From Ectobius pallidus (lineage: Eukaryota > Arthropoda > Insecta > Blattodea > Ectobiidae), in NCBI GenBank assembly GCA_964059195.1, contig CAXKWD010000006.1, positions 2,968,530 through 3,032,529 on the forward strand: a DNA stretch of 64,000 nt. The letters run 5' to 3'. A program made the position numbers and the translations under genes. Below, piece after piece: positions 44,393-56,401 of the stretch. The stretch's first letter is position 1. Each line of letters starts with the position of its first letter. Under the pieces are notes generated by a model. It worked only from the letters and a program-made list of their open reading frames with translations. It made no database searches and was not told the DNA's origin.

Positions 44393-46121
44393 CTTTTTTA
44401 CTCTTGGAAATATGGCATCCCTAGCTTTTGTAATAAAAACCTATCCTTGCTATTAGCCAATTTTAATAACTGTATATCGCAGCACAGATTAGTGTTGTAT
44501 TCGATTTAATTCCTGCTGTTGGCGCAAGCTACAGGTTTTACTAGCATTTTTATACATGTCTAGTTCGTCTTTCTGTTCAAACTCTCCGCTAAATCTATTT
44601 GCATTAGCTCAGCAGTTTTCAGCGGATTGATAAGTTTTCTTAGCGCTCTTTCTCTGGCCAGCTATGTCGCAGGTGCAAGCTTGAGAGGCCTCGTGCTAAT
44701 ATTACGGCGTCACGCCATGTCAGTCAGATTCCAGCATTCACATGTAGCAGATGTGTGGATCGCTATTCCAGATTCGCGCCTTTCTTAGACAATAGCCATG
44801 GTGGTTTTGCTCTTAAATCGCGAATAAGTGCCCAATAATTTAAGATACAAGTATTGTCGTGTGCGAGTAATTAAATTACACTAATTACAGTAATTTCAAT
44901 ATCTCGGCTTCATAGATCCGTCTTGAAGCTCGTATTAGTTCGATAGCATTGTGCAACCCCAGCGTTCACAGTATATCAGCTATTAATTGTATTATTCTCA
45001 ATATATCAGTGTTAATTCATCCTAAACGGAATACAGCAATTATTCCAAGTGTTTTGATATAAGAATCAGTACTGACATAAATACAGAACATTTATTGCCA
45101 CGTGGCCGAAATTACGCGCCAAATATCAGTACATGGTTTATTGCAAGTGTTGCAATCCTATTTCAGCTTATTTGTTATTTAGTTTATCATTCAGTTAATT
45201 CAGTGCATTTATTTAACCTATATCGTGTGAATAAAAAGAGTTCTATAGTTTTGTTACATGTGAAAGGTTTGTTTCCAATTGCATCCGTGGATTCCTGTAT
45301 CCAGCAACCTCGATAAGTCCAACTAGCTCTCCTCCTTTTATTATTGTTTTAGGCAATAATTGGTCCTCCAATACCAGAGATTCATTTAACATCCCTTCCT
45401 TATATTTTTCTCCTATTGGTCCGGTTCCTATGCCGTTACCTCACACCTGCTATACTAAACCTTTTTAGTTGAAGCTAATCAGACAAATTCAAAAGTTGTA
45501 TTAGTCTCTGTTGGTGCCTGCCAAACTCTTAGACAACTTTCGATGAAGAGGGTGATAAAATACAATAACAATTTAAATAGTAATATATTGGTCCCATAAC
45601 ATCTTTAATGTACTACGACTTATAAACAAATTATAATCAAACTAAACTAAAATTTGTAAATGTCCAGTAGAATCACTTTTCTGTTCAGAAGTGGTTATTG
45701 TTGAATTCTGTGGTTCCTGGTTATTTCTGAACGGAATGAAAGCAGTCGTCAATCAAATATTATGTCTTAAGAGAGGATCTAAAACTACGTATTTGTTATA
45801 TTATTTAAGTTGATTTGGTAAACTGTTGTAAAGTTTCAAGTGTTTTGCTGTGGGTGCAGAGGCCCATCTTTAGAACGGGGAACTTCCAATCGACTCCTAG
45901 CTATGCAAGAAAATAAACTAATACCATCCTCATAATATTGTTTTGAATGAGGCACAATAACGAGCAAACTACGAATATAGCCGAAACAAATCACCAGTCA
46001 CAACTATTGTTTGGTATATGGTTTACAATACGAAATCTAAATTTTTGTAGAAATTTGGTGATGTGTGAACATCCGAAGTAAGTCATAGTTCCGTCCTGTA
46101 TGTAGGTCACCACGTCACATA
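44393..46121 (+). promoter_or_regulatory. Upstream region of the 46-kb zinc-finger gene
   Basis: From about 45500 to the start codon it matches 10690-8217 (reverse complement), minus the repeats inserted there. It therefore holds the less disturbed ancestral 5' region. CGAATATAGCCGAAACAAAT at 45976-45995 is conserved between paralogues. 44393-45500 has no recognised feature. No TATA or initiator can be assigned with confidence. Confidence 0.4.
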
Positions 46122-47267
46122 ATGGAGACTACGGGAAAATTACAATACGTTGGGACAGAAATAAAAGAAGAAGACTTTCAATCGCAATGTGTAAAACACG
46201 AACACATTGTTAAGTGTGAAGATACACCCATAACCTACAATTTAGTAGAGACACGACAAATTAAAAGTGAGGATATAGGAGAAGTTCCAAGCTTACAGAC
46301 ATCGACTTCGTGCGACGAAATTGTGGAAACTTTTCCGGAAGGAAATAACGAAGAGCTTCTGTTTACAGAAGATCGTAAGAATATTCCTGTGCCCATTAAG
46401 ACTGAGAATACAGACGTGTGGGAACACAGTGACACTCCATTATCCAATACATTACAAAATGTAGAGATACTGGTTCCGGAACAACAAAATTCGAAAGGTA
46501 CTTCAGAACGACAAAATAAACATCAGCACATGCTTACTGAAAAACAGTTCCAGTTTTATGATTTAAGTCATCATACTGGTCCACAAAGTGTCTCCGGTGA
46601 TGTCGGTGAAAAAGGATTTTCTAAGAGAAGTACTCTCAAAACTCATATGCCTTCTCATACATTAGAACGAGCTTTCAAATGTCATTATTGTGGCAGGACA
46701 TTTTCTCACAGAAGTCACCTCAAAGATCATCAGCTTACTCATACAGGAGAAAAACCTTTCCAGTGCGATGTCTGTAGAAAAACATATTCTCAAAGAAGTA
46801 ACCTCAAAACTCATCTGCTTACACATACAGGAGAAAAAGCTTTCAAATGTGATGTATGTAGCAAAACATTTTCTCTGCGAGGTCATCTCAAAAATCATCT
46901 GCTTACTCATACAGGAGAAAAACCTTTCAAATGTGAAGTTTGTGGCAAAACATTTTCTCTGCGAGGTCCTCTCAAAAATCATCTGCTTACTCATACAGAA
47001 GAAAAAGCTTTCAAATGTGATGTATGTAGAAAGAGATTTTCTCGAAGAAGTTATTTCAAAGGTCATCTGTTTACTCATACAGGAGAAAACGCTTTCAAAT
47101 GTGATGTATGTAGGAAAACATTTTCTCAAAGAGGTCATCTCAAAGATCATCTGCTTACTCATACAGGAGAAAAACCTTTCAAATGTGATGTATGTATGAA
47201 AACATTTTCTCGAAGAAGCAATCTCAAAACTCATCTGCTTACACATACAGGAGAAAAACCTTTCTAG
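46122..47267 (+). CDS. C2H2 zinc-finger protein, best-preserved paralogue
   Basis: 381 codons start at METTGKLQYVG. The N-terminal ~165 residues are acidic and contain IKSE and IKTE (possible SUMO sites) with no zinc-binding domain I can name (no KRAB, BTB or ZAD pattern). A degenerate finger (GFSKRSTLKTH) is followed by seven C2H2 fingers of 28 residues, consensus FKCDVCxKTFSxRxxLKxHLLTHTGEKP. The protein is presumably nuclear and DNA-binding. A TAG at 47265-47267 follows HTGEKPF and removes three further in-frame fingers. It has no MITE or internal frameshift, and its conserved upstream DNA makes it the most likely functional member. Introns were not identified. Confidence 0.8.
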   Translation: METTGKLQYVGTEIKEEDFQSQCVKHEHIVKCEDTPITYNLVETRQIKSEDIGEVPSLQTSTSCDEIVETFPEGNNEELLFTEDRKNIPVPIKTENTDVWEHSDTPLSNTLQNVEILVPEQQNSKGTSERQNKHQHMLTEKQFQFYDLSHHTGPQSVSGDVGEKGFSKRSTLKTHMPSHTLERAFKCHYCGRTFSHRSHLKDHQLTHTGEKPFQCDVCRKTYSQRSNLKTHLLTHTGEKAFKCDVCSKTFSLRGHLKNHLLTHTGEKPFKCEVCGKTFSLRGPLKNHLLTHTEEKAFKCDVCRKRFSRRSYFKGHLFTHTGENAFKCDVCRKTFSQRGHLKDHLLTHTGEKPFKCDVCMKTFSRRSNLKTHLLTHTGEKPF

Positions 47268-47510
47268 TGCGATGTCTGTAGAAAAACATATTCTCAAAGA
47301 AGTAACCTCAAAACTCATCTGCTTACACATACAGGAGAAAAAGCTTTCAAATGTGATGTATGTAGCAAAACATTTTCTATGAGTAGTAGTCTTAAAGATC
47401 ATCTGCTTACCCGTACAAGAGAAAAACCTTTCAAATGTGATGTATGTATGAAAACATTTTCTCGAAGAAGCAATCTCAAAAATCAACTGCTTACTCATAC
47501 AGGAGAATAA
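47268..47510 (+). pseudogene. In-frame zinc-finger tail beyond the stop
   Basis: After the TAG the same frame continues with CDVCRKTYSQRSNLKTH and two more fingers to GE and a TAA at 47508-47510. The first unit copies the finger encoded at about 46756-46840, so an internal duplication put it here and a CAG-to-TAG change cut it off. Arg replaces the linker residues in TRTREKPF, a sign of relaxed constraint. Confidence 0.7.
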
Positions 47511-48015
47511 CCGGTATAAGTGCACTTTAACTAAGTTTACGATTTATATGAAGACCAAATTTTTTATGGATGTGAAAAACCACTCAAATCGTTCAGGATT
47601 TTTCACAGAATTTTTTCACATGCAACATGTCTTTATAAATGCTTCGTAAATGAAAATAAAGAGAAATAACTGCATGAATTTTGCCGTAAAATACATTTTG
47701 TCAGCCATGATGCATTCTGTAACGGCCCCGTTGATACGAGCATTGCCAACATTCCAAATAAATATCTGAAACTACTTGTGTTGAGTTGAATTTAGTGGAT
47801 GTCATGCATTGAGCTCTATTACATATATATATTGAGATCACTGATGTCATGTTTGCTATAGGATTCTCTTCGTTACATACAGGATACTAAAATGATCACT
47901 CTTCAGTTTGAGTGAAACTTGTATTTCCAACATTTTTATAACTACGTATTTTATTTTTGGACACATATAATAATGTCGTATTACATTTACCTTACTTATG
48001 TGTATATTAACAGTC
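47511..48015. other. 3' flank of the zinc-finger gene
   Basis: A word of about 28 bases (AAGTGCACTTTAACTAAGTT at 47518) is shared with 8236 upstream of the left paralogue. The rest has no feature. Confidence 0.4.
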
Positions 48016-48023
48016 ACTAGACC

Positions 48024-48209
48024 CAGTGGCGGACGCAGGGGGGATAGGAGGGTTACATCACCCCCCGAAATTTGAAAAAGGCTATATAATATGTACTCTA
48101 AGTGGCCAGTTTTATAAACTAATTGTATATGTAAGTTGATTTTTTTTTTTTAGTATTCCGTCTACCTATTCAAATCCCCACCCGAAAAAATTGTCTGCGT
48201 CCGCCACTG
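48024..48209. mobile_element. hAT-type MITE, relative of 7215-7374
   Basis: The ends are CAGTGGCGGACGCAGG and a near-complement TGCGTCCGCCACTG. The flanks ACTAGACC (48016-48023) and ACTTGACC (48210-48217) match at seven of eight bases. It is in the opposite orientation to the 7.2-kb copy, with the same TAAACTAATTGTATATGTAA core. Confidence 0.87.
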
Positions 48210-48401
48210 ACTTGACCTGAATGCCGTGAAACTCATAGGAGCGTAATGACAAATCAAAACAAAAGCAATAAATCCGGTAAAGGACCTCTTACACACACCA
48301 CACCTGAATGCCTTTTCTCCAACTCCCGCATTAATATCAACGCTATGAATAATATTTCCGGACAAATAAGTATGCAGGCTGCAATTTAACATCGTATACA
48401 C
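48210..48401 (-). pseudogene. Half zinc-finger relic
   Basis: The minus strand encodes VGEKAFRCGVCKRSFTGF, half of a C2H2 finger with its linker, with nothing before or after it to complete the domain. It may mark an older zinc-finger gene destroyed beside the satellite. Confidence 0.4.
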
Positions 48402-48419
48402 TAAGGCCTAATTATTTTG

Positions 48420-51400
48420 AGACCTTTAAGGAGAAAATTGCGATTTTACGTCAATGTCACACAGTTTACGCAGAAAAAGTACGAACAATTCAAATAAATA
48501 ATTCTATGGAGGAAAAATTTTGTCCAGACTTGAGATATTTGTGTACCCTATAAATTGACCTTTCTGAACACGAATATAACAATAAAAAAACTAGTTCCTT
48601 CCGCCCTTCCAGAAAATTCCGATTATCCATCAATGTCACGCAGCTTAAGTACTAAACGTATGAACGATTGAAAGAAAAAATTATCATATGGAGGAAAAAT
48701 TTTATTATGACTTGACATACATGTGTTACCAATAATTCGACCCTTCTGAACACGAATATAACAATAATAATAACAAGTTCTTTCCGCACTTCGAGATAAT
48801 TCCGATTATCCATTTGTGTCACACAGTTAACGCAGAAAGAGTATGGACGATTTAAATAAAAATTCATTACATTGAGGGAAATTTTTTTCCTGACAAGAGT
48901 TACACATGTTATCAATAATTCGACCCTTCTGAACACGAATATAACCATAATCATAACCAGTTCTTTCCGCACTTCGAGATAATTTCGATTTTCCATTTGT
49001 GTCACACAGTTAACGCAGAAAGAGTATGGACGATTTAAATAAAAATTAATTACATTGAGGGAAAATTTTTTCCTGACAAGAGTTACACATGTTATCAATA
49101 ATTCGACCCTTCTGAACACGAATATAACCATAATCATAACCAGTTCCTTCCGGACTTCGAAGAAATTCCGATTTTCCATTAGTGACACAGTTAACGCAGA
49201 AAGAGTATGGACGATTTAAATAAAAATTCATTACATTGAGGGAAATTTTTTTCCTGACATGAATTACATGTGTTATCAATAATTCGACCCATCTGAACAC
49301 GAATATAACAATAATAATAACCAGTTCTTTCCGCACTTCGAGATAATTCCTATTTTCCATTTGTGTCACACAGTTAACGCAGAAAGAGTATGGACGATTT
49401 AAATAAAAATTCATTACATTGAGGGAAAAATTTTTCCTGACAAGAGTTACACACGTTATCAATAATTCGACCCTTCTGAACACGAATATAACCATAATCA
49501 TAACCAGTTCCTTCCGGACTTCGAATAAATTCCGATTTTCCATTAGTGACACAGTTAACGCAGAAAGAGTATGGACGATTTAAATAAAAATTCATTACAT
49601 TGAGGGAAATTTTTTTCCTGACATGAATTACATGTGTTATCAATAATTCGACCCTTCTGAACACGAATATAACAATAATAATAACCAGTTCTTTCCGCAC
49701 TTCGAGATAATTCCGATTTTCCATTTGTGTCACACAGTTAACGCAGAAAGAGTATGGACGATTTAAATAAAAATTAATTACATTGAGGGAAAAATTTTTC
49801 CTGACAAGAGTTACACATGTTATCAATAATTCGACCCTTCTGAACACGAATATAACCATAATCATAACCAGTTCCTTCCGGACTTCGAATAAATTCCGAT
49901 TTTCCATTAGTGACACAGTTAACGCAGAAAGAGTATGGACGATTTAAATAAAAATTCATTACATTGAGGGAAATTTTTTTCCTGACATGAATTACATGTG
50001 TTATCAATAATTCGACCTTTCTGAACACGAATATAACAATAATAATAACCAGTTCTTTCCGCACTTCGAGATAATTCCGATTATACATTTGTGTCACACA
50101 GTTAACGCAGAAAGAGTATGGACGATTTAAATAAAAATTAATTACATTGAGGGAAAATTTTTTCCTGACAAGAGTTACACATGTTATCAATAATTCGACC
50201 CTTCTGAACACGAATATAACCATAATCATAACCAGTTCCTTCCGGACTTCGAATAAATTCCGATTTTCCATTAGTGACACAGTTAACGCAGAAAGAGTAT
50301 GGACGATTTAAATAAAAATTCATTACATTGAGGGAAATTTTTTTCCTGACATGAATTACATGTGTTATCAATAATTCGACCCATCTGAACACGAATATAA
50401 CAATAATCATAACCAGTTCTTTCCGCACTTCGAGATAATTCCGATTTTCCATTTGTGTCACACAGTTAACGCAGAAAGAGTATGGACGATTTAAATAAAA
50501 ATTCATTACATTGAGGGAAATTTTTTTCCTGACAAGAGTTACACATGTTATCAATAATTCGACCCTTCTGAACACGAATATAACCATAATCATAACCAGT
50601 TCTTTCCGCACTTCGAGATAATTCCGATTTTCCATTTGTGTCACACAGTTAACGCAGAAAGAGTATGGACGATTTAAATAAAAATTAATTACATTGAGGG
50701 AAAATTAAACCTGACAAGAGTTACACATGTTATCAATAATTCGACCCTTCTGAACACGAATATAACCATAATCCTAACCAGTTCCTTCCGGACTTCGAGG
50801 AAATTCCGATTTTCCATTAGTGACACATTTAACGCAGAAAGAGTATGGACGATTTAAATAAAAATTCATTACAATGAGGGAAATTTTTTTCCTGACATGA
50901 ATTACATGTGTTATCAATAATTCGACCCATCTGAACACGAATATAACAATAATAATAACCAGTTCCTTCCGCACTTTGAGAAAATACCGATTTTCCATAG
51001 TGTCACACAGTTTACGCAGAAAAAGTAGGACCGCTTCAAAACAAAAATTAATTACATGGAGAGACAATTTTTTCCGACCTACGTTACATGTGTTATCTAC
51101 AATTCGACCCTTCTGAACACGAATATAACAATAATAATAACCAGTTCCTTCCGGACTTCGAGGAAATTCCGATTTTCCATTAGTGTCACACATTTAACGC
51201 AGAAAGGGTATGGACGATTTAAATAAAAATTCATTCAATAGAGGAAAATTTTTTTCCTGACATGAGTTACATGTGTTACCAATAATTCGACCCTTCTGAA
51301 CACGAATATAACAATAATAATAACCAGTTCTTTCCGCACTTCGAGATAATTCCGATTTTCCATTTGTGTCACACAGTTAACGCAGAAAGAGTATGGACGA

Positions 51401-51669
51401 TTTAAATAAAAATTCATTACATTGAGGGAAATTTTTTTCCTGACAAGAGTTACAGATGTTATCAATAATTCGACCCTTCTGAACACGAATATAACCATAA
51501 TCATAACCAGTTCTTTCCGCACTTCGAGATAATTCCGATTTTCCATTTGTGTCACACAGTTAACGCAGAAAGAGTATGGACGATTTAAATAAAAATTAAT
51601 TACATTGAGGGAAAATTTTTTCCTGACAAGAGTTACACATGTTATCAATAATTCGACCCTTCTGAACAC
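48420..51669 (-). repeat. Satellite array, ~182-bp monomer
   Basis: About 18 direct monomers with spacing 180-183 bp. The marker GTATGGACGATTTAAATAAA recurs at 48841, 49024, 49206, 49388, 49569, 49752, 49933, 50116, 50297, 50480 and so on to 51574. From about 49070 to 50460 two variants alternate (TTAGTGACACAG versus TTTGTGTCACACAG), giving a dimer of about 364 bp. The first units at 48420-48750 are diverged, as expected at an array edge. The minus strand stays open over 2-3 units in two frames. This may come from a former coding origin or from low stop content, so I do not call genes. Confidence 0.92.
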
Positions 51670-51674
51670 CCTTC

Positions 51675-54245
51675 TGATATTTCTTTTTCTAAATGTTTTT
51701 CTAAAGCCTTCTGCTTACGCCGTCCCAGCCCTCTGGCGTGGGGTTTGTGAATTTCTTTTATTCTTCTTGTTTGGTGCTGCCACCTATGCTCGCTAGCGTA
51801 AGAGGTCTGGTACGCCGGCCGTGTTAGTGGGTGTTTGTGTTTCGTCGAGTGTGGCACGCTTTCCTGGAGCGTCCTCCTGGCTGATGTGAGTACGTTGCTT
51901 CATGGGTCTCTTGTTATATTGTATTTTGTAAACTCCAACCCTTAAGCATATTGCTTTTCGAAATGTCGAGACATTCACCAAGTTATTCTAGCTATTTGCA
52001 CTGTTTAGCCATTTCATTGTAAGTCATATGCAATTATGGTTAGTATGCGTTTCTTAACCTTGTACGGATATTTGTTAATGTGGTTAGTTAATCTCCATTT
52101 CGGTGGATTGTTCTAGATTTGGGCATCAGTTTCACGATATTTTATGGCTTGTAGTGTTCGCCATTTTTGTCGGGTTGGAGATCACGTCCTTTGGGGGCGT
52201 TGCTATTGCGTGATATTAAAGCTCATTGCCTGTTATACATTTGTTTGGCGATTCAGTAATCCCTCATATTTCCTTCATTTCAGAGTTTGCCTAATTTTAC
52301 AGGGCTTTCGAAATATATATATACATAGATTTTGTATAGAAAACTCGTGAGTCAGTTTCCTGATCTGAGTGGATCATGCATTCCTGGATCGTGCTGCGGT
52401 ATTTCCGGAGTTATGAATAGGTTCATTTTTCTGGCTTAGTTTGTTAAGCAGTATTTCCTAGTTTGAGTTATTATCTAGCTGTTTCTTAAAAAGATGCTTA
52501 GCTGAAGTATAGCCACCGTCTTCGTTATTCTAGACATAACCTTTAGATATGCCAGGTATATATTGCTACTTAAGATGTGAGATATTTTTTGGGGTAACAA
52601 GTTTCAGACTGTGTAATAAGCCTACAGCATAGTGTCCTTTGTAACCTTTCACGTTTATGCAGGCTGTTATTTATGTACTAAATTATTCAGACCCACATAA
52701 ATATTCAGTTAGTGAAATTGCTATTGTTGTCCCTTATATTGCATTCTTGGAATTCACGAATGTCCTATTAGCCTTATGAGGATTATTATAGTCAGGTTAA
52801 ATTCTGTTCTTGGCTGATTTATATATTTACCCCAGCTTATGTCAGATATTTCACTTCCACCTGGGAGAGAGACCTTTTTTTATGGGATTTCTTTAATTAT
52901 TTGCGGTTTCTTCTCTGGGGTATTCAGCTTGACTATACTCAAGATCCCAGTGTGTATTGCATTCCATATAAATTAGTATTGTTCAGATTCCTCATTCACC
53001 TAGTGAATGCACTTAGGGGATTTTTACGTTAATTTGGCCTGTAGTCTGCGGGTAATATCCTGAAGTGAAAACGCTTTCGTGTATCCCAGGGATGTATTTT
53101 TCTCATGTCCTTGTAGGCCTACCTTTTCTTCTACCTATTTATCTGATCAAATGTCAACGGACATTGAGTTATTTGCCTTCATAAAGAAGTTGAATTATCA
53201 ATTAACTTTGAGGCCCATTTATACTTAAGCTATTAGCTTTAAAGAATTTTGATAATATTCTTATTACACGTGGATGGCCTTCTTATTCTTGTTATTATGG
53301 TAATGAATGGATGCTGTTCGTTAAGAAACTTAGCTTGCGCCTTTTGAATAAGGAAGTGACCAAGTTAGAATCCTTACCTTGTTGAGCAGTGTTAAGGCTT
53401 ATTCTCCCCTTTATATATATTACTGCGTTATGGTAATTACTATATCTATCCCTCATGTGAATCTTACTTGCTTTGGTTTGAGACAGTCCCTAGTCTGATT
53501 GCTTTACAGTGGAGGCAAACTGTTTCCATGCAATTTCTGTTACGTATTTTCTCTACGTTTGTATAGCTCCCTTTATATATTACTGCGTTATGATAATTAC
53601 TATATCTATCCCTCATGTGAATCTTACTTGCTTTGGTTTGAGACAGTCCCTAGTCTGATTGCTTTCAGTGGAGGCAAACTGTTTCCATGCAATTTCTGTC
53701 ACATAATTTCTCCAAGTTTGTATAGCTCCCCTTATAGTTATCAGCGGGGGTATTGCTCCTACTTATTACAGTGACTCTGTTGTCGACCTAAATTCATTTA
53801 TGGGATATTAGTTATTTATATCAGACCTTCTGTCACGCAGTTATTTGGCTTGCCTTTTCGGTATTTTCACCGGAGTTTATATTCTCACTTCCTTACTCAG
53901 CATATTGAAAGGAAACCATCTCCGTGACCATTTATCTATTTTTAATTATACCTGGTATTTGGGTGTGGTAACTTCTAGTACCGTCAGGATTTTTAGGGAC
54001 TTCTTGTTGTCTGGGAAATTTCTCAGGGGTATTAAATTAATGATACTATGCCTTTGAATAGTAATTTATTTGATTTATGATATTTCTAATACATATGTAT
54101 ATATACATTTATTTGTTCCTAGGTGTAAGGTTATTATTCTGCCTCACTATTGTTTAATTAACCTTGTTATATTAACTTGTTATTAAAAGAACTTGTTTGA
54201 AAGTTGCCTTCCTTTTTTATCTTGTGTGGGCTTGTACAGCCCACA
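51675..54245 (+). repeat. 5' LTR (outer end truncated)
   Basis: It ends with a perfect hairpin TGTGGGCT-TGTAC-AGCCCACA at 54225-54245. It contains an internal 160-bp direct duplication (about 53409-53568 and 53569-53735). It joins the satellite at CCCTTCTGA, a word present on both sides of the junction, which suggests a microhomology-driven truncation. Confidence 0.72.
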
Positions 54246-56401
54246 GTTGGCAGCGGATCTTTTCGGCGGTAGGAGGGGGTTGCTCTCTTCTTTCGCATTT
54301 TTCTCTACATTTGTTATTCCTGTATTTAGTAGTACTATTTCTATATTCAAGATACTCCGTGCTGTGGAAAAATTCAAGACACACTGTGCGGTATCCTTTC
54401 TGTTGGAGAATGTGGCTGATCTATCTAGACGCAGATGCCACGCTTCTCAGTTGAAGGCCTTGTAAAATTTTATTTGTATCTTTTTGTTTAATGATTTGGC
54501 TTAGCTGTTGTTTGTGCAGTTGCTACATTGTAATTGTGATTGGTGAATGTTTCAAATATTTGATGCATTGTTTTAAACTGTTAATTATTGCAAATAAGAT
54601 GAATTATAAATTAATTAAATGTTTGTGAAGCACACGTTACTCATGTCTTACCAGGGGGACGTATCCTTGGGCCACTTCTCTCAGTAAAATGTTCTGTAAA
54701 AAAAAAAATTGTACAAACACCCACGAAATTGTCAATTGTATTAGATTGAGGCCTCAAGTAAAAAAAAAAGACTCACACTAACTCGACGAAGTCATACCTA
54801 ACGCATTGCGCAATGCAATTCCTGGATTTGTCTAATTTGCTAAGCAGCACAATTAATTATAAATGGAAGAAAATACCAAGATTTTACCTATCAAAGTTTA
54901 CGAACATTTACCTTTATATGATAAAGGAGAGAGACTATTCAATTAATAATGAAGGGAGATTTATGAACTATAAAAAAAAAAGAACTTTTCTTCAAAAAGA
55001 AATCCGTCAAAAAGCATCCTATATTCAAAAGACACAAATAGTCGGGGTTGTTACTAGTGCTCCTCCCGACTTCTTAGAAATTATGCTGATCTAGACATTT
55101 GTTTCATGTGAACGACCTTTCTTCTGGTGATGGGGAGCCCATGGACCGTGTACCGTACTGTTCTTCTGAGGATTTCTTCTGCCCTGGCTCCTGCTGTGTG
55201 TCCCTTGGGGCAGGTCGCTACTGCCCTGAGGATTCTGTCTGTGCCTGGCTTATGTGGAGAGCTCCCACTATTGATGTTTGCCACTATATGTATATATTGG
55301 TGGCCGAAGCCTCGCCTCTTCTATACTCTTCTCAGCAGTTCTTCGTCTTCGAGCCTTGAGATCAGCAAGCATCTCCTCTCATGGCATTGTTTCTGCTTAT
55401 CTGGGAATGTGGAGTCACAGCTCTGATGGACCTCTGCTGTGGTGTGCTTCATTAGACATCTGGCATTTCTTAGACCTCCTTTTCCCAGTGATGCGTTATG
55501 GGTTTGTAAGTAACCCATTGTAAGCTGAAATAGTGTTCATCATTCTTCATACATGTGTTTATTCTCCCCATTCTTTAATGCAAAATTTGGGAGAGAAGTA
55601 AAGTGCAGTGCTACGATCTATTTCTGCGTTTCTTAAGGTTATAAGAAAGAGATGTAAGTAATAGTGCTCTTTCTTTCAAGAATAACCTGCCTCATTAGTG
55701 TGGTGCTAAAATTCTGGCGGTGTAATTTGAAGCCAGCCTTATATGTGTTCACCCAAGAAGATAATTTTCCCCTCCCAAAATAATCTCATTATTTCGGCCA
55801 CAAAGGTTGTCCTAGTGTATGCAGAAATTTGTGCAATTCGGCATCTTGTGGTTTTGCCGAGGTCTCATCTACTAGAAAAAGGTAAAAAAAAAAGAGAAAA
55901 AGGTGTTTATATATGAAATTTTGCCCTGGACTTATCAAACGGGCAGCCTTATTTAAGATAACTATTACATATAATGCAATTTTTGCCCTGGACTTATCAA
56001 GCGGGTATTTATATTAGAAGCCAACCTTTATAATAATAATATTATGTAATTGTGAAATTTTGCCCTGGACTGATCAAGCGGGCACCTTGGTGATAAGACT
56101 TTTTATTTAATATAAAGTTAACAAAGGTTCAAGGATATGACAAAGCATAGCATCCTAGGCAAACTATTGTCAATTAGGAACTTTTCAACTATTTTTCTAA
56201 CTCAAAATTCTATTAGTTGAAGTGTTCACTTAAATAATCTTGTCTGTTATTTCAATTTTTGATGTTTGTGATTTAGACTATCAGGAATGTGTATTTATGT
56301 AGCATTTCTTACTTAATGTTTTCTAAAGGTTATGTTTGGAAAAGGGGTTGTGGCTACCATAGTGTCTGCTTTCAAAATTCGTCCTCACAGAGGGAGGAGG
56401 C
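54246..56401 (+). other. Internal region of the LTR element, no gag-pol
   Basis: GTTGGCAGCGGATC at 54246 fits a tRNA primer-binding site placed directly after an LTR ending in CA. A word TTTTGCCCTGGACTTATCAA recurs three times (about 55919, 55981 and 56059). Frames of up to about 100 codons occur, but none resembles a retroelement protein. It may serve as packaging or replication signal DNA only. Confidence 0.6.
56389..56400 (+). other. Putative polypurine tract
   Basis: AGAGGGAGGAGG lies one base before TGAAACG, where the second LTR is proposed to begin. No comparable purine tract precedes the alternative start at 56572, which is why 56402 is preferred. Confidence 0.55.

Noticed and set aside
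43173..44425. A hAT element from CAGGGTTGCCA to TGGCATCCCTA
   Set aside because: The ends are only partly complementary and no 8-bp duplication flanks them. An AT-rich repeat lies inside, so the pairing may be chance.
48652..51669. Several 140-180 residue minus-strand ORFs in the 48-52 kb region
   Set aside because: They are satellite monomers read through. Frames restart wherever monomer length differs from 183 bp, and no start, splice or protein similarity supports genes.
48420..51669. A CRISPR-like array
   Set aside because: Monomers are contiguous with no unique spacers, the unit is 182 bp, and the context is eukaryotic.
54193..55523. Frames of 80-100 codons inside the LTR element interior
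   Set aside because: They overlap in different frames on both strands, have no recognisable motif, and are of the length expected by chance.
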